A stretch of 64,000 nt of DNA from Pseudomonas corrugata (GTDB lineage Bacteria > Pseudomonadota > Gammaproteobacteria > Pseudomonadales > Pseudomonadaceae), in assembly GCF_001269905.1 (NCBI RefSeq), contig NZ_LHVK01000014.1:248397-312396 (forward strand). Direction: 5' to 3'. Shown here piece by piece: positions 8,794 through 17,290 of this stretch. Both the position numbers and the translations under genes were made by a program. Below the pieces are notes generated by a model. That model was not told where the DNA came from. It did no database searches and worked only from the letters and a program-made list of their open reading frames with translations. The first letter of the stretch is position 1, and each line of letters begins with the position of its first letter.

Positions 8794-10071
8794 TCAGACC
8801 GGCATGTTTCCTGGCAGCACCGGCAATTTCGCCAGTTTTACCGCCACCGACAACGCCACCAGCAGCAACGCACCGATGAACAGACCGACTCCGTTCCATC
8901 CACCCAGGTGCCAGGCCACGCCGCCGGCGGTGCCGGCCACGCTCGAACCGGCGTAATAGCTGAACAGATAAAGCGACGATGCCTGGCCCTTGGCGGTGAG
9001 GGCACGGCGGCCGATCCAACTGCTGGCGACCGAGTGGGCGCCAAAGAAGCCGAACGTGAAGACCAGCATGCCTGGGATCACCAGCGCCAGGGGCGTCGTC
9101 ATGGTCAGGGCGAGACCGGCGAGCATCAGTGCGATGGTGGCCCAGAGCATTTTGCGTCGGCCGAGCCGGTCAGCCAGTGCGCCGACTTTGGCCGAGCTGT
9201 AGATGCCCGACAGGTACACCAGCGACAGTAGACCAACGAAGGCCTGGTCCAGATGATAGGGCTCGGCCAGCAGGCGGTAGCCGATGTAGTTGAACAGCGT
9301 TACGAAGGCGCCCATCAGCACGAAGGCTTCGAGAAACAGCAACGGCAGGCCGGCATCACGAAAGTGCCGGGTGAAGCCGTCCAGCAAGCTGCGTGGATGC
9401 AGCGAGCGTGGACGGAAGTTGCGCGACTCGGGCAGGATTCTCCAGAACACCGCCGCGGCGATCAGGGCGAGGCTGCCGATCACCAGCATCGCGGTGTGCC
9501 AGCTCACAAAGTCGATCAGCACGCCCGTGATCAGGCGTCCGCACATGCCACCGATGGCGTTGCCGGCGATGTACAGCCCCATCGCCAGGCCGATGTGCTT
9601 GGGATGGATCTCTTCACTCAGGTACGTCATCGCAACGGCGGCCAATCCGCTCAACGACAGCCCCACCAAGGCCCGCAGCAGAAGTACGCCATGCCAGGTC
9701 GGCATCATGGCGCTGGCCACGGTACACAGTGCGGCGGCGAACAATGCGGTGACCATCACCGACTTGCGGCCGATGCGGTCGGAAATCGGCCCGGTGATCA
9801 ACAGGCCGACGGCGAGCAGGCCGGTCGCCACCGACAGGATCAGGCTGCTTTGCGCCGCGTTGACGGAAAACTCCCTGGACAGCAACGGCATCATCGGCTG
9901 CACGCAATACAACAGGGCAAAGGTTGCGAAGCCACCGCAGAACAGCGCCAGTACCGTGCGCATGAACATCGGCGTGCCTTTTTCTATGTAGATGTCCTTC
10001 AATTCGGTAACGACGGCGTCCTGCACGCGGGAGGGGATTTCAGGGGCCAGTGGCGCGACAGCAGTTTTCAC
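8794..10071 (-). CDS. MFS transporter, YnfM-like exporter
   Basis: Twelve-helix major facilitator transporter of 425 residues, expected in the inner membrane as a proton-driven exporter. Motif A (GPISDRIGRKS) follows the second helix, and a related motif (GALADRLGRRK) sits between helices 8 and 9. A cytoplasmic N-terminal tail of about 38 residues precedes helix 1. The GTG at 10071 is preceded by GCGAGG; a shorter start at an internal ATG (MFMRTV) is possible. It is transcribed away from a LysR-type regulator, the arrangement known for ynfM/ynfL in enterobacteria. The substrate is unknown. Confidence 0.85.
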   Translation of the reverse strand: MKTAVAPLAPEIPSRVQDAVVTELKDIYIEKGTPMFMRTVLALFCGGFATFALLYCVQPMMPLLSREFSVNAAQSSLILSVATGLLAVGLLITGPISDRIGRKSVMVTALFAAALCTVASAMMPTWHGVLLLRALVGLSLSGLAAVAMTYLSEEIHPKHIGLAMGLYIAGNAIGGMCGRLITGVLIDFVSWHTAMLVIGSLALIAAAVFWRILPESRNFRPRSLHPRSLLDGFTRHFRDAGLPLLFLEAFVLMGAFVTLFNYIGYRLLAEPYHLDQAFVGLLSLVYLSGIYSSAKVGALADRLGRRKMLWATIALMLAGLALTMTTPLALVIPGMLVFTFGFFGAHSVASSWIGRRALTAKGQASSLYLFSYYAGSSVAGTAGGVAWHLGGWNGVGLFIGALLLVALSVAVKLAKLPVLPGNMPV

Positions 10072-10190
10072 GATGGACCTCGCAAGAGCACGATCAGGCA
10101 GGCAATGAAAAAAGCATATAGCTGACTAACGTTTCTATCCAATATATTGTTCGACCTGTTTAAGACGTTTAGCGACCTATTGGATGGCCC
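10072..10190. promoter_or_regulatory. Divergent control region, MFS gene / LysR gene
   Basis: This 119-bp AT-richer gap separates the two divergent starts. It contains two similar direct half-sites (TAACGTTT near 10127 and AGACGTTTA near 10163) and AT-rich stretches. LysR regulators usually bind such gaps, so the local regulator is the natural candidate. No exact promoter was assigned. Confidence 0.4.
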
Positions 10191-11105
10191 ATGGAACTGC
10201 GTCACTTGCGTTACTTCATCGCCGTGGCCGAGGAGCTGCATTTCGGCCGCGCCGCGCTGGCTTTGGGTATTTCCCAGCCGCCCCTGAGCCAGCAGATCCA
10301 GGCGCTGGAGCAGGAGATCGGCGCGCGCTTGTTCGAACGCACCAATCGTCGGGTCGAGTTGAGCGAAGCCGGGCGGCTGTTCCTCGAAGAAGCACGGCGG
10401 GTGCTGGCCCAGGTTGACAAGGCCGCCGACGTGGCTCGGCGTGCCCAGCTGGGAGAACTGGGTGAGTTGAAGATCGGTTTCACCTCTTCGGCGCCATTCA
10501 ACTCCACCATTCCCCAGGCGATTTTTTCGTTTCGCCAGCGGTTCCCTGCCGTGCACTTGAATCTGCGGGAAATGAGCAGTACCCAGGTGGCCGATGCGTT
10601 GCTGGATGAAACGATCGAGATCGGCATCATGCGGCCCCTGCCGCTGCCCGATGCCTTGAGCGAAATCGAACTCAGCCGCGAACCGCTGGTGGCGGTGCTC
10701 AGTGCCAAGCATCCGCTGGCCCAGAGCAGTGACGAGGGACTGTTTCTTTCGGCACTGGCCCAGGAGCCGTTCGTGTTCTTCCCCCGCAGTTACGGCAGCG
10801 GCCTCTATGCACAACTGCTGAGCCTGGCCCGTGACGCCGGCTTCAGCCCCCACTTTGCCCAGGAAGCCGGCGAAGCCATGACCATCATTGGCCTGGTGGC
10901 GGCAGGGCTGGGGGTTTCGGTATTGCCGGCGTCTTACCAACGGATACGGGTCGATGGCGTGGTCTACCGGCCATTGCTCGATCCGGCGGCGGTGTCGGCG
11001 GTGTGGTTGGTGCAGCGTAAGGACCAGCGTTCGCCGATGGCGAAGGCGTTTGTGGAGTTATTGGCTAAAAATACCGGTATTTCCGGTTCTGAAAGGACGG
11101 CTTGA
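10191..11105 (+). CDS. LysR-family transcriptional regulator
   Basis: DNA-binding regulator of 304 residues. The N-terminal winged HTH (MELRHLRYFIAVAEELHF, then FGRAALALGISQPPLSQQI) spans roughly residues 1-60. A linker helix and a periplasmic-binding-protein-like effector domain follow. The gene is divergent from the MFS exporter at 8794-10071, so it most likely controls that exporter. The effector is unknown. The ATG at 10191 gives the usual LysR N-terminus. Confidence 0.92.
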   Translation: MELRHLRYFIAVAEELHFGRAALALGISQPPLSQQIQALEQEIGARLFERTNRRVELSEAGRLFLEEARRVLAQVDKAADVARRAQLGELGELKIGFTSSAPFNSTIPQAIFSFRQRFPAVHLNLREMSSTQVADALLDETIEIGIMRPLPLPDALSEIELSREPLVAVLSAKHPLAQSSDEGLFLSALAQEPFVFFPRSYGSGLYAQLLSLARDAGFSPHFAQEAGEAMTIIGLVAAGLGVSVLPASYQRIRVDGVVYRPLLDPAAVSAVWLVQRKDQRSPMAKAFVELLAKNTGISGSERTA

Positions 11106-11123
11106 AAAAGGCCGCCTTTGGGC

Positions 11124-11211
11124 TAATGCCGATCAGTTAAGCCACAAACCTGTGGGAGCAAAGCTGCTCCCACAGGTTTTGTGCCGTTTGATCCTTAACT
11201 GACTGGCATTA
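11124..11211. repeat. Nested palindromic element (MITE/REPIN-like)
   Basis: The outer ends TAATGCCGATCAGTTAA (11124-11140) and TTAACTGACTGGCATTA (11195-11211) form 17-bp inverted repeats with two mismatches. The centre is a perfect 15-bp inverted repeat (AAACCTGTGGGAGCA / TGCTCCCACAGGTTT) around a four-base AAGC loop. The hairpin could also terminate transcription of the convergent genes on both sides. One arm recurs at 8658-8703. Confidence 0.75.
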
Positions 11212-11232
11212 CGCGTCTCGGCGCCCTTTTTC

Positions 11233-14200
11233 TTAGCCTTCCCAAACCGTCGCAGGGCCATTGGCGTGGTAGTCGTAGAACCCTCGGAGTATCCAGCTAT
11301 CGCCCTCGCGTTCAAACGCGGCGCGCCATGCGCCTTTGCCACCGCCCGGGGTCAGTTGGGCCATGGTGTACCAGTAATATCGGTTGCTCTTCTTGGTGGT
11401 TACCCTTCCCGCGCGAATATCTTCGGTGATGACTCGGACCCTGGTTTTCGCCGCCTCTGAGAAGCTGGCGTAGGACATCTGGGCTTCGGCCAATGGGCTG
11501 GTGGTGACGGTGAACCTGTCCGGTGCCGGCGATGGAGTGGGTAGAACCGCAGGGGTGACGGTGGACGGTGTACCTTCCACTTTGTGGGTTCGAGCCTGGG
11601 TCACGATCTCGATATCGAACGGTTCGTAGTTGGCCAGTGTACGGCTGAAGTCCGTGATGTCTTCCCCAGTGAGCAGCATGACGTTGCGTTGTGTCCGCCC
11701 TTTGTTGGCAATGATATAGGGCACTCGATTGTTTCTGATTTCCGTCAGCAGTCCGGGTTTGTGCCTGCGCAGCTTCTCTTCCCGCAGGGCTGTAATCAAC
11801 TCGTTATAGTATTCCTCCGAGGCCGTGTATTTTTCCCGGGCTGCCTTTGTTTCCGGATCATTTCCGGGGAATCGCGCCTGCGTCTTGGCATCCAGTCTGG
11901 CTTCCACGGCATCCAACATGTCCCGGGTGTCCTTGGCTATTTTGTTCATGGCCGCCTTCTTCCTCCCGCCTGGGAAGGTGAAGGCCATGAATACCGCGCC
12001 GGTAATGTTGTCCGTTATAACCGTTGTGTTGACCTTGATCCGGTCTTCGGTAAAGAACACGTTTCTGTGCGCGAGTATCGTGTCGTATATTTTTATTTTC
12101 TGGGTCTCGCTCAGGTCAATGTTGGACACGTTTGCTTCGATGTCTCGACTACTGAGGAGGACGATGCTCCATGTATTCATCTTGTCCAATAGTTGCATCT
12201 GAATGGCTTTGCGCCTGGACAGGTCGCCCCGCCCCCAGGTCAAGTCATCTATTCGTGCGCGGTAAGCGTTGATGTCGGCCGCACCGACATCCACCATGCT
12301 CTCGCGCAGTATGCGTTCGGACAGCGCTTCAGGCATGGAGTCGAAGATGGCTTTTGCGGTGCTGATCGCCTCATGGGAGGGGTAGCGGTTCATCACCAGA
12401 ACGCCCTCCACCAAGGCATCGCAGGTGCGTTGTCGTGGGGTTTCCGGGGGGCGACTGAACAGGCTCTGGAGCGCGCCACCTCCGTGCAACCGATGTCGCT
12501 CCTCAATGCGCCAACGGTCATTTTCCCACGTGACCGTTCGCTGGTTCGAGCGGTTGTCCGGCGCGTAGATGATCCGTTCGCCGGCCTGGATCGCCGTTTT
12601 GTAATAGCCGTTCCCAAGCTTCAGGTAACCCTGCCCGTCGGCGCCCCTGTACCGGTGGCGTCCCTCGGCGATCAACCCATGCCCGTTGAAGCCTTTGAGC
12701 CGATAGTGTTCCAGCTCTGGATCCGGCATGCGGGGGAGGGAGGACAGGGCCGGGCGTGCCTGTTTCCGACGGCGTCCCGCGCGGGCCATGATCAGGTCCT
12801 GCCCGGCTTCGGCGATGACCTCTCCCAACCCGCCGATGAAATCAGTGGCCCATTGACGGACGCTGCCGCCCTCATCATCGATCGCTGATACCGCGGCACC
12901 GCCCGCCATGGTCGGCAGGATCGCGCGGCCCAATATGCCGCCCAACCGGCCCACCGGGAACATGGACATGGCGCCCGTTAGCAGCATGACGGCGTTTCGG
13001 CGCCCTTCCTGTGCGGACGCGCTTTCGCGCTCGGCATTGGACACCGTGAGCATTTCCGCGGTTTTCATCCCGTGGGTGATCTGCGTTTCGTGCAGCACCT
13101 TGAACAGGTCCGCTTCCACCACCGGCGAGGCGATTTTCTTTGCGAAGTCATTTTGTGCCCGGTCCTTGGTCCAGGCGAAGACGGAACGCGTGACCTTCCT
13201 GATCTTCTCCTCGAACGTCAGGTCCTCCGACATCGGCACCAGGCTGGCAAGCTGCTCGGCCTGCTCCAGTAGTGGCAGGTGCGAAATGAGCCAGCGAGTC
13301 ATCTGCGGTGTGGAGGTAAGCGTCTGTACCAGGGCGGTTTCCAGGGTTCGGCTGCTGGCCGCATCCACGTCCCGGAACGTCTTGCCGTCCGGTGCCCCTG
13401 GCGTGTACAGCGTCAGCGATGGACGGCTCGCGAGAGTCTTGACCCCGAACGCCAGTATTTCTTTAAGCACGCTATCGCCCCAATGCAGCTGACGGACCAC
13501 CACCTCGTGCCCGCTGACCTTGCCGCGACCTGTCGCCGTGGGGCTGTCCAACGCCGCGGTCACCAGCTTCAGCCCGGTATTGTCGCGGTCATGCCGCAGG
13601 TCGCCGGAGATGTGGGCCGCCCACACCTGGGCTCGCATCTGTTGTGCTTTAAAGGCCATCCATTGCGCCTGGGTTTGCCGGGCTACAACTTGCAGCTCGG
13701 TCGGCAACCGGGCGCCGACATTGGCCCTTTCGATGACCTCGACAATCTGCGCGAAACTCAGCGGCCCTTCTATGGCGGGCCGAGGAGCATTGCGTTCATC
13801 CAGGGTCAGGTTGGACATCGCCCACTCTGTCAGGGAGCGGCGGTCGTCGATGATCCCTCTGACGCTGCCTTGGGATATCCCGGACCCAAACGGTGACCCG
13901 CCCGTGGGGGCATGTGGATCGACCAATTGCTTCCTGATGCTCAGTGACACGTCTTCAGGATCGACCGGCGGGTATTTCTCGCGGATGACACCGGCCAACA
14001 AGGTGCGGGCCCGGGCATGCAGGGCATCCGGGGTGGCCAGCGTCACGGGGTCTGGTGCCGGGACCGTTTCCACCAGGGTTGTCTGCACCGCCTGGGTCGC
14101 CTCCCACCACGCCAGACGGTCGCCACCGGTGACGTGGGGGTTGGCGTGCAACCAGTCATCGAGTTTTTTCAGGCTCAGCCGCAGTTCACGTTCATCCAGG

Positions 14201-15246
14201 GCGGCAGCCAGATCCAGTCGATTGCCCAATTCCGCCATTGCATCCAGCCTGCTCATCCAGGCGTCGATCTCCTCCGCTGCTGCGGGGCCATTGAGAAAAA
14301 CGTTGCCGACGGCGTTCCTTTGCGCCGTCCGCAGTTCGCTGACCAGGCGGACGAGAAAGTGCTCGGCAATCGGTGCCGTTTCGATCTCGCCTCCGGGTTC
14401 GCCGTCTTCCAGCAGGCTGGCCTTGAGTGCTGCAAGGTCCTCGTGAATGTGCAGCGGTTCGCCCGGGCGATACAACACCGCGCCACCCGACTCGCTGGCA
14501 TTGTCGTGTTGGGTCAGCACCACGGCCATGGGGACCGGCACGCTGACAGCCCACCCTGGCGGGATCAGGCTCAGGCTATGGACGCCGGGCCGCTGGTATT
14601 CCGGGAATTGCCCACGAGACGCCGCGTCTGGCGCCAACAAGGCGCGCTCCACCAAGGCCTTGTGCATCGCCGGGCGCAGCGTGCCGTCCAGCTTGTGGAG
14701 GTCCGCCTGGGCCTTGAGCTGTACGGCCCATTCATCGGCCAGCCAAGTGCTGACGCTACGGCTCTGACTGAAATCGGTGGGTTCGGCCCAGAAGTCGTCC
14801 AATGCCTGGGTCAACAATTGTGTGCCCGAGTCGGGCGTGATGCTCAGCAGCTGCTTGAGTTCTTGCTTGGCGTCACTGCTGTTCAGGGCCGTGGGCATAT
14901 CCTTGGCGTAATTCTGATGGATGACGAGGTCAATGTTGCCTGGTTCGTCGAGGAACTCGCGGACATTCAACCTACCCGCAATCGCTTGCCAGAAAAGCGT
15001 GTCGAGGCGGGTCGTGGTCTCTTCCTTTCGCCTGTACACGAATATTTCCTTGGCTGTGACGTTGCCAGGCAGGGCGGGGAAGGTTCTGTTGAACCAGTTA
15101 TCCAGATACTCCTCCAGCACCTTCGAGGCACGTGGGACGGCGTCGTTCAGGCGGATCATCCGTTGCTGCGAGGTTTCCAGCAGGTTTATCCGCGCGGAAC
15201 CCGGGTTTGTCGGGCTATCAGTCCGTGAGGGGGTGTTTTCCAACAT
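11233..15246 (-). CDS. Giant dermonecrotic-toxin-like protein (DUF6543-type)
   Basis: A 1337-residue protein of the type annotated in Pseudomonas as dermonecrotic toxin domain (DUF6543/ToxA_N) protein; this family match is from memory of its features. No signal peptide is seen. A long helical N-terminal part is followed by a hydrophobic stretch near residues 750-790 (MLLTGAMSMFPVGRLGG...) that could insert in a membrane. A short Gly/Tyr-rich module (GQGYLKLGNGYYKTA), a Lys-rich helical region and a small C-terminal domain (about the last 90 residues, with YYWYTMAQL and GAWRAAFERE) follow. The ATG at 15246 has AGGAAGAG upstream; the frame extends 40 codons further but without a good start. The 3' third is visibly richer in AT than its neighbours. 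No immunity gene or secretion gene is adjacent. The role as a toxin is inference. Confidence 0.6.
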   Translation of the reverse strand: MLENTPSRTDSPTNPGSARINLLETSQQRMIRLNDAVPRASKVLEEYLDNWFNRTFPALPGNVTAKEIFVYRRKEETTTRLDTLFWQAIAGRLNVREFLDEPGNIDLVIHQNYAKDMPTALNSSDAKQELKQLLSITPDSGTQLLTQALDDFWAEPTDFSQSRSVSTWLADEWAVQLKAQADLHKLDGTLRPAMHKALVERALLAPDAASRGQFPEYQRPGVHSLSLIPPGWAVSVPVPMAVVLTQHDNASESGGAVLYRPGEPLHIHEDLAALKASLLEDGEPGGEIETAPIAEHFLVRLVSELRTAQRNAVGNVFLNGPAAAEEIDAWMSRLDAMAELGNRLDLAAALDERELRLSLKKLDDWLHANPHVTGGDRLAWWEATQAVQTTLVETVPAPDPVTLATPDALHARARTLLAGVIREKYPPVDPEDVSLSIRKQLVDPHAPTGGSPFGSGISQGSVRGIIDDRRSLTEWAMSNLTLDERNAPRPAIEGPLSFAQIVEVIERANVGARLPTELQVVARQTQAQWMAFKAQQMRAQVWAAHISGDLRHDRDNTGLKLVTAALDSPTATGRGKVSGHEVVVRQLHWGDSVLKEILAFGVKTLASRPSLTLYTPGAPDGKTFRDVDAASSRTLETALVQTLTSTPQMTRWLISHLPLLEQAEQLASLVPMSEDLTFEEKIRKVTRSVFAWTKDRAQNDFAKKIASPVVEADLFKVLHETQITHGMKTAEMLTVSNAERESASAQEGRRNAVMLLTGAMSMFPVGRLGGILGRAILPTMAGGAAVSAIDDEGGSVRQWATDFIGGLGEVIAEAGQDLIMARAGRRRKQARPALSSLPRMPDPELEHYRLKGFNGHGLIAEGRHRYRGADGQGYLKLGNGYYKTAIQAGERIIYAPDNRSNQRTVTWENDRWRIEERHRLHGGGALQSLFSRPPETPRQRTCDALVEGVLVMNRYPSHEAISTAKAIFDSMPEALSERILRESMVDVGAADINAYRARIDDLTWGRGDLSRRKAIQMQLLDKMNTWSIVLLSSRDIEANVSNIDLSETQKIKIYDTILAHRNVFFTEDRIKVNTTVITDNITGAVFMAFTFPGGRKKAAMNKIAKDTRDMLDAVEARLDAKTQARFPGNDPETKAAREKYTASEEYYNELITALREEKLRRHKPGLLTEIRNNRVPYIIANKGRTQRNVMLLTGEDITDFSRTLANYEPFDIEIVTQARTHKVEGTPSTVTPAVLPTPSPAPDRFTVTTSPLAEAQMSYASFSEAAKTRVRVITEDIRAGRVTTKKSNRYYWYTMAQLTPGGGKGAWRAAFEREGDSWILRGFYDYHANGPATVWEG

Positions 15247-15390
15247 GTGCTCTTCCTGAGAGAGTTTTCGGAAGAACAACCTATTGAAGATGGACGATGA
15301 CTGGGTGGTAGATAGATACCGCACGTGGCGGTGTCGGGCGGGGTAGGAGGGACAGTGGCCCTTCAAGAAACCTGTACCGGATACATATCC

Positions 15391-15485
15391 CTTGTGGGAG
15401 CCGAGCTTGCTCGCGATAGCGGTGGATCCGTTGGCATCGCTGTCGACTGACCTGCTGCCATCGCGAGCAGGCTCGCTCCCACAAG
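15391..15485. repeat. REPIN
   Basis: CTTGTGGGAGCCGAGCTTGCTCGCGAT and the inverted ATCGCGAGCAGGCTCGCTCCCACAAG are separated by about 40 bases. The doublet lies upstream of the giant toxin-like gene. Confidence 0.85.
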
Positions 15486-15528
15486 GGGGCTGTACCAGGC
15501 GCAGGCGTTTGGCTCACTGAGAATCCAC

Positions 15529-15560
15529 TGTGGGAGCGAGCCCGCTCGCGATGGCGGCAG
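15529..15560. repeat. Single REP sequence
   Basis: CTGTGGGAGCGAGCCCGCTCGCGATGGCGG is an unpaired REP, 27 bases from the 3' end of the small exported protein gene and 44 bases from the preceding REPIN. Confidence 0.8.
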
Positions 15561-15586
15561 GTCAGTCGACATCAATGCCCGAGGGC

Positions 15587-16036
15587 TTATTGCACCTTCG
15601 ACAGATCCCCTTTCAATGCAACGCCTGCCATGATCGCGCCGGCATGGCATTCATAGGTTGCAGGGTCTTTGCGCTCGTTGCTCTTGTAGAAGCTGACGAT
15701 GTTGGTCACGGCGTTGGCGCCTGCATTCTTGGCTGCCTGGTGCAGGCTGATCAGCGCCGATTGCAGCACCCATTCGCAGGCTACTTCGTCGGATTTGTTG
15801 AAGGCGTTGGTTTTCTTGTTGGTCACCGCACCGGGGCTGACCACGGTGACGTTACCGGCCGGTTTGTTGCCCGCCAGGTAGAATTTCACGCTGCCGTCGA
15901 TCTTGCCGGTGCGGATGGCTTCGGCGACGACCTTGTCGAAAGGCAGGTACAGCGCGGTATCACGGGCCTGGCTGAGAGTCGGCAGGGTGCTGAGCAACAG
16001 GGCGGCGGTAACGGCGATTTTCTTCAGCGACATCAT
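15587..16036 (-). CDS. Small exported protein, probable last gene of the APE operon
   Basis: A 149-residue protein with a clear Sec signal peptide (MMSLKKIAVTAALLLSTLPTLSQA), so it is expected in the periplasm. Two cysteines in the mature part (CEWVL, YECHAG) could form a disulfide. Similar small Pseudomonas proteins with NKKTNAxNKSD and GANAV motifs are often mislabelled excinuclease subunit; there is no UvrA-like feature here. AGGAG precedes two tandem ATGs, and the second (16033) has better spacing. Only 27 bases separate it from the upstream ketosynthase gene, so it is likely co-transcribed with the pigment genes. Its function is unknown. Confidence 0.8.
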   Translation of the reverse strand: MMSLKKIAVTAALLLSTLPTLSQARDTALYLPFDKVVAEAIRTGKIDGSVKFYLAGNKPAGNVTVVSPGAVTNKKTNAFNKSDEVACEWVLQSALISLHQAAKNAGANAVTNIVSFYKSNERKDPATYECHAGAIMAGVALKGDLSKVQ

Positions 16037-16063
16037 GGTCTCCTTGACCAGAGGGAACGGGAG

Positions 16064-17290
16064 TCAGTGCCAGCGACGAAAGATCAACGAAGTGTTGACC
16101 CCGCCAAAGGCGAAGTTGTTGTTCATCACATACTCGTTGCTCATTGACCGGAACTCGTTGCGCAGGTAATCGAGCTGGCCGCATTGAGGGTCGACCTCGT
16201 CGAGATTGCAGGTATGCACATATCGGTCACGGTTCATCATCTCGATGCTGAACCAGGATTCCAATGCCCCGCAGGCGCCCAAGGTATGGCCCAGGAAGCT
16301 TTTCTGCGAACTGATGGGCATGCGTTCACCGAACAGGCTGCTGGTGGCCAGGGTCTCGGCAATGTCGCCCTGTTCGGTGGCGGTGCCGTGCCCGTTGACG
16401 TAGCCGATGGCGGAGGGTTCGAGACCCGCATCTTCCAGGGCCAGCTCCATGGCCCGGCGCATGGTGACCAGCTCGGGACGGGTGGCGTGCTGGCCGTCGG
16501 CGTTGCTGCCGAAGCCGACGATTTCGGCGTGGATTCGCGCACCGCGGGCCAGGGCATGTTCCAGTTCTTCAAGGACCAGCATGCCTGCGCCTTCGCCGAT
16601 CACCAGGCCATCGCGGCCCTTGTCGTAAGGGCGCGGGCTGGTCTGCGGCGCATCGTTTTTCAGGCTGGTGGCGTAGAGCGCATCGAAGACCATCGCTTCG
16701 GTCGGACACAGTTCCTCCGCGCCACCGGCAATCATCAAAGGCAGGCGCCCGAATTTGATCGCCTCGTACGCGTAGCCGATGCCATGGCTGCCACTGGTGC
16801 AAGCGCTGGAGGTGGGGATCATCCGCCCGGTAAGCCCGAAGAAAATGCTGATATTGGCCGCCGTGGTATGGGGCATCATCCGCACATAGGAGTTGGCGTT
16901 CAGGCCTTCGGCCACGCTGTTGAGCAGCATGTTGCCGAACGCCTTGACCTCGTCGGTGCTGCCGGTCGACGAGCCGCAGGATACGCCCATGCGTCCGTCC
17001 TTGATCGACTCGTCGCCCAACAGGCCGGCGTCGGCCAGGGCTTGTTCCGCCGCGGCGACCGCCAGCCGCGAGACCCGGCCCATGCTGCGCAGTTGCTTGC
17101 GTGTCCAGTGGGCCGGGACCTTGAAATCATCGATGGGGCCGGCCAGGCGGGTGTTCAGTTCCGTGAAACGGTCCCACTCGTCCATGCGCCGGATGCCGCT
17201 GCGGTTGGCGGCGAAGTTGGCGGCGATGGTTTCCCAATCGCTGCCCACGGAGGTGATGCCGGCCATGCCGGTGACGACGACACGCTTCAT
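16064..17290 (-). CDS. apeR: Aryl polyene beta-ketoacyl-ACP synthase ApeR-like
   Basis: FabF-type ketosynthase of 408 residues that condenses malonyl-ACP with the growing chain. The Cys-His-His triad is intact: Cys in SSACTSGSHG, His in NGHGTATEQGD, His in FLGHTLGACG. Its position at the end of the cluster after a KR gene matches ApeR of the enterobacterial APE system. The ATG at 17290 shares one base with the ketoreductase stop; a GTG two codons earlier is possible. APE synthesis is cytoplasmic on the two ACPs encoded upstream. Confidence 0.9.
   Translation of the reverse strand: MKRVVVTGMAGITSVGSDWETIAANFAANRSGIRRMDEWDRFTELNTRLAGPIDDFKVPAHWTRKQLRSMGRVSRLAVAAAEQALADAGLLGDESIKDGRMGVSCGSSTGSTDEVKAFGNMLLNSVAEGLNANSYVRMMPHTTAANISIFFGLTGRMIPTSSACTSGSHGIGYAYEAIKFGRLPLMIAGGAEELCPTEAMVFDALYATSLKNDAPQTSPRPYDKGRDGLVIGEGAGMLVLEELEHALARGARIHAEIVGFGSNADGQHATRPELVTMRRAMELALEDAGLEPSAIGYVNGHGTATEQGDIAETLATSSLFGERMPISSQKSFLGHTLGACGALESWFSIEMMNRDRYVHTCNLDEVDPQCGQLDYLRNEFRSMSNEYVMNNNFAFGGVNTSLIFRRWH

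Larger units (their letters stand above)
15247..15586. other. Gene-free stretch with three REP sequences
   Basis: This 340-bp gap separates the giant toxin-like gene from the end of the APE operon. It holds one REPIN and one single REP (listed separately) and the upstream region of the giant gene. No ORF with coding character was seen. A promoter for the giant gene should lie near 15250-15360, but no convincing -35/-10 pair was found. Confidence 0.6.

Noticed and set aside
15587..16036. Excinuclease (UvrA) subunit
   Set aside because: The product has a signal peptide, 149 residues, and no ATPase or zinc motif.
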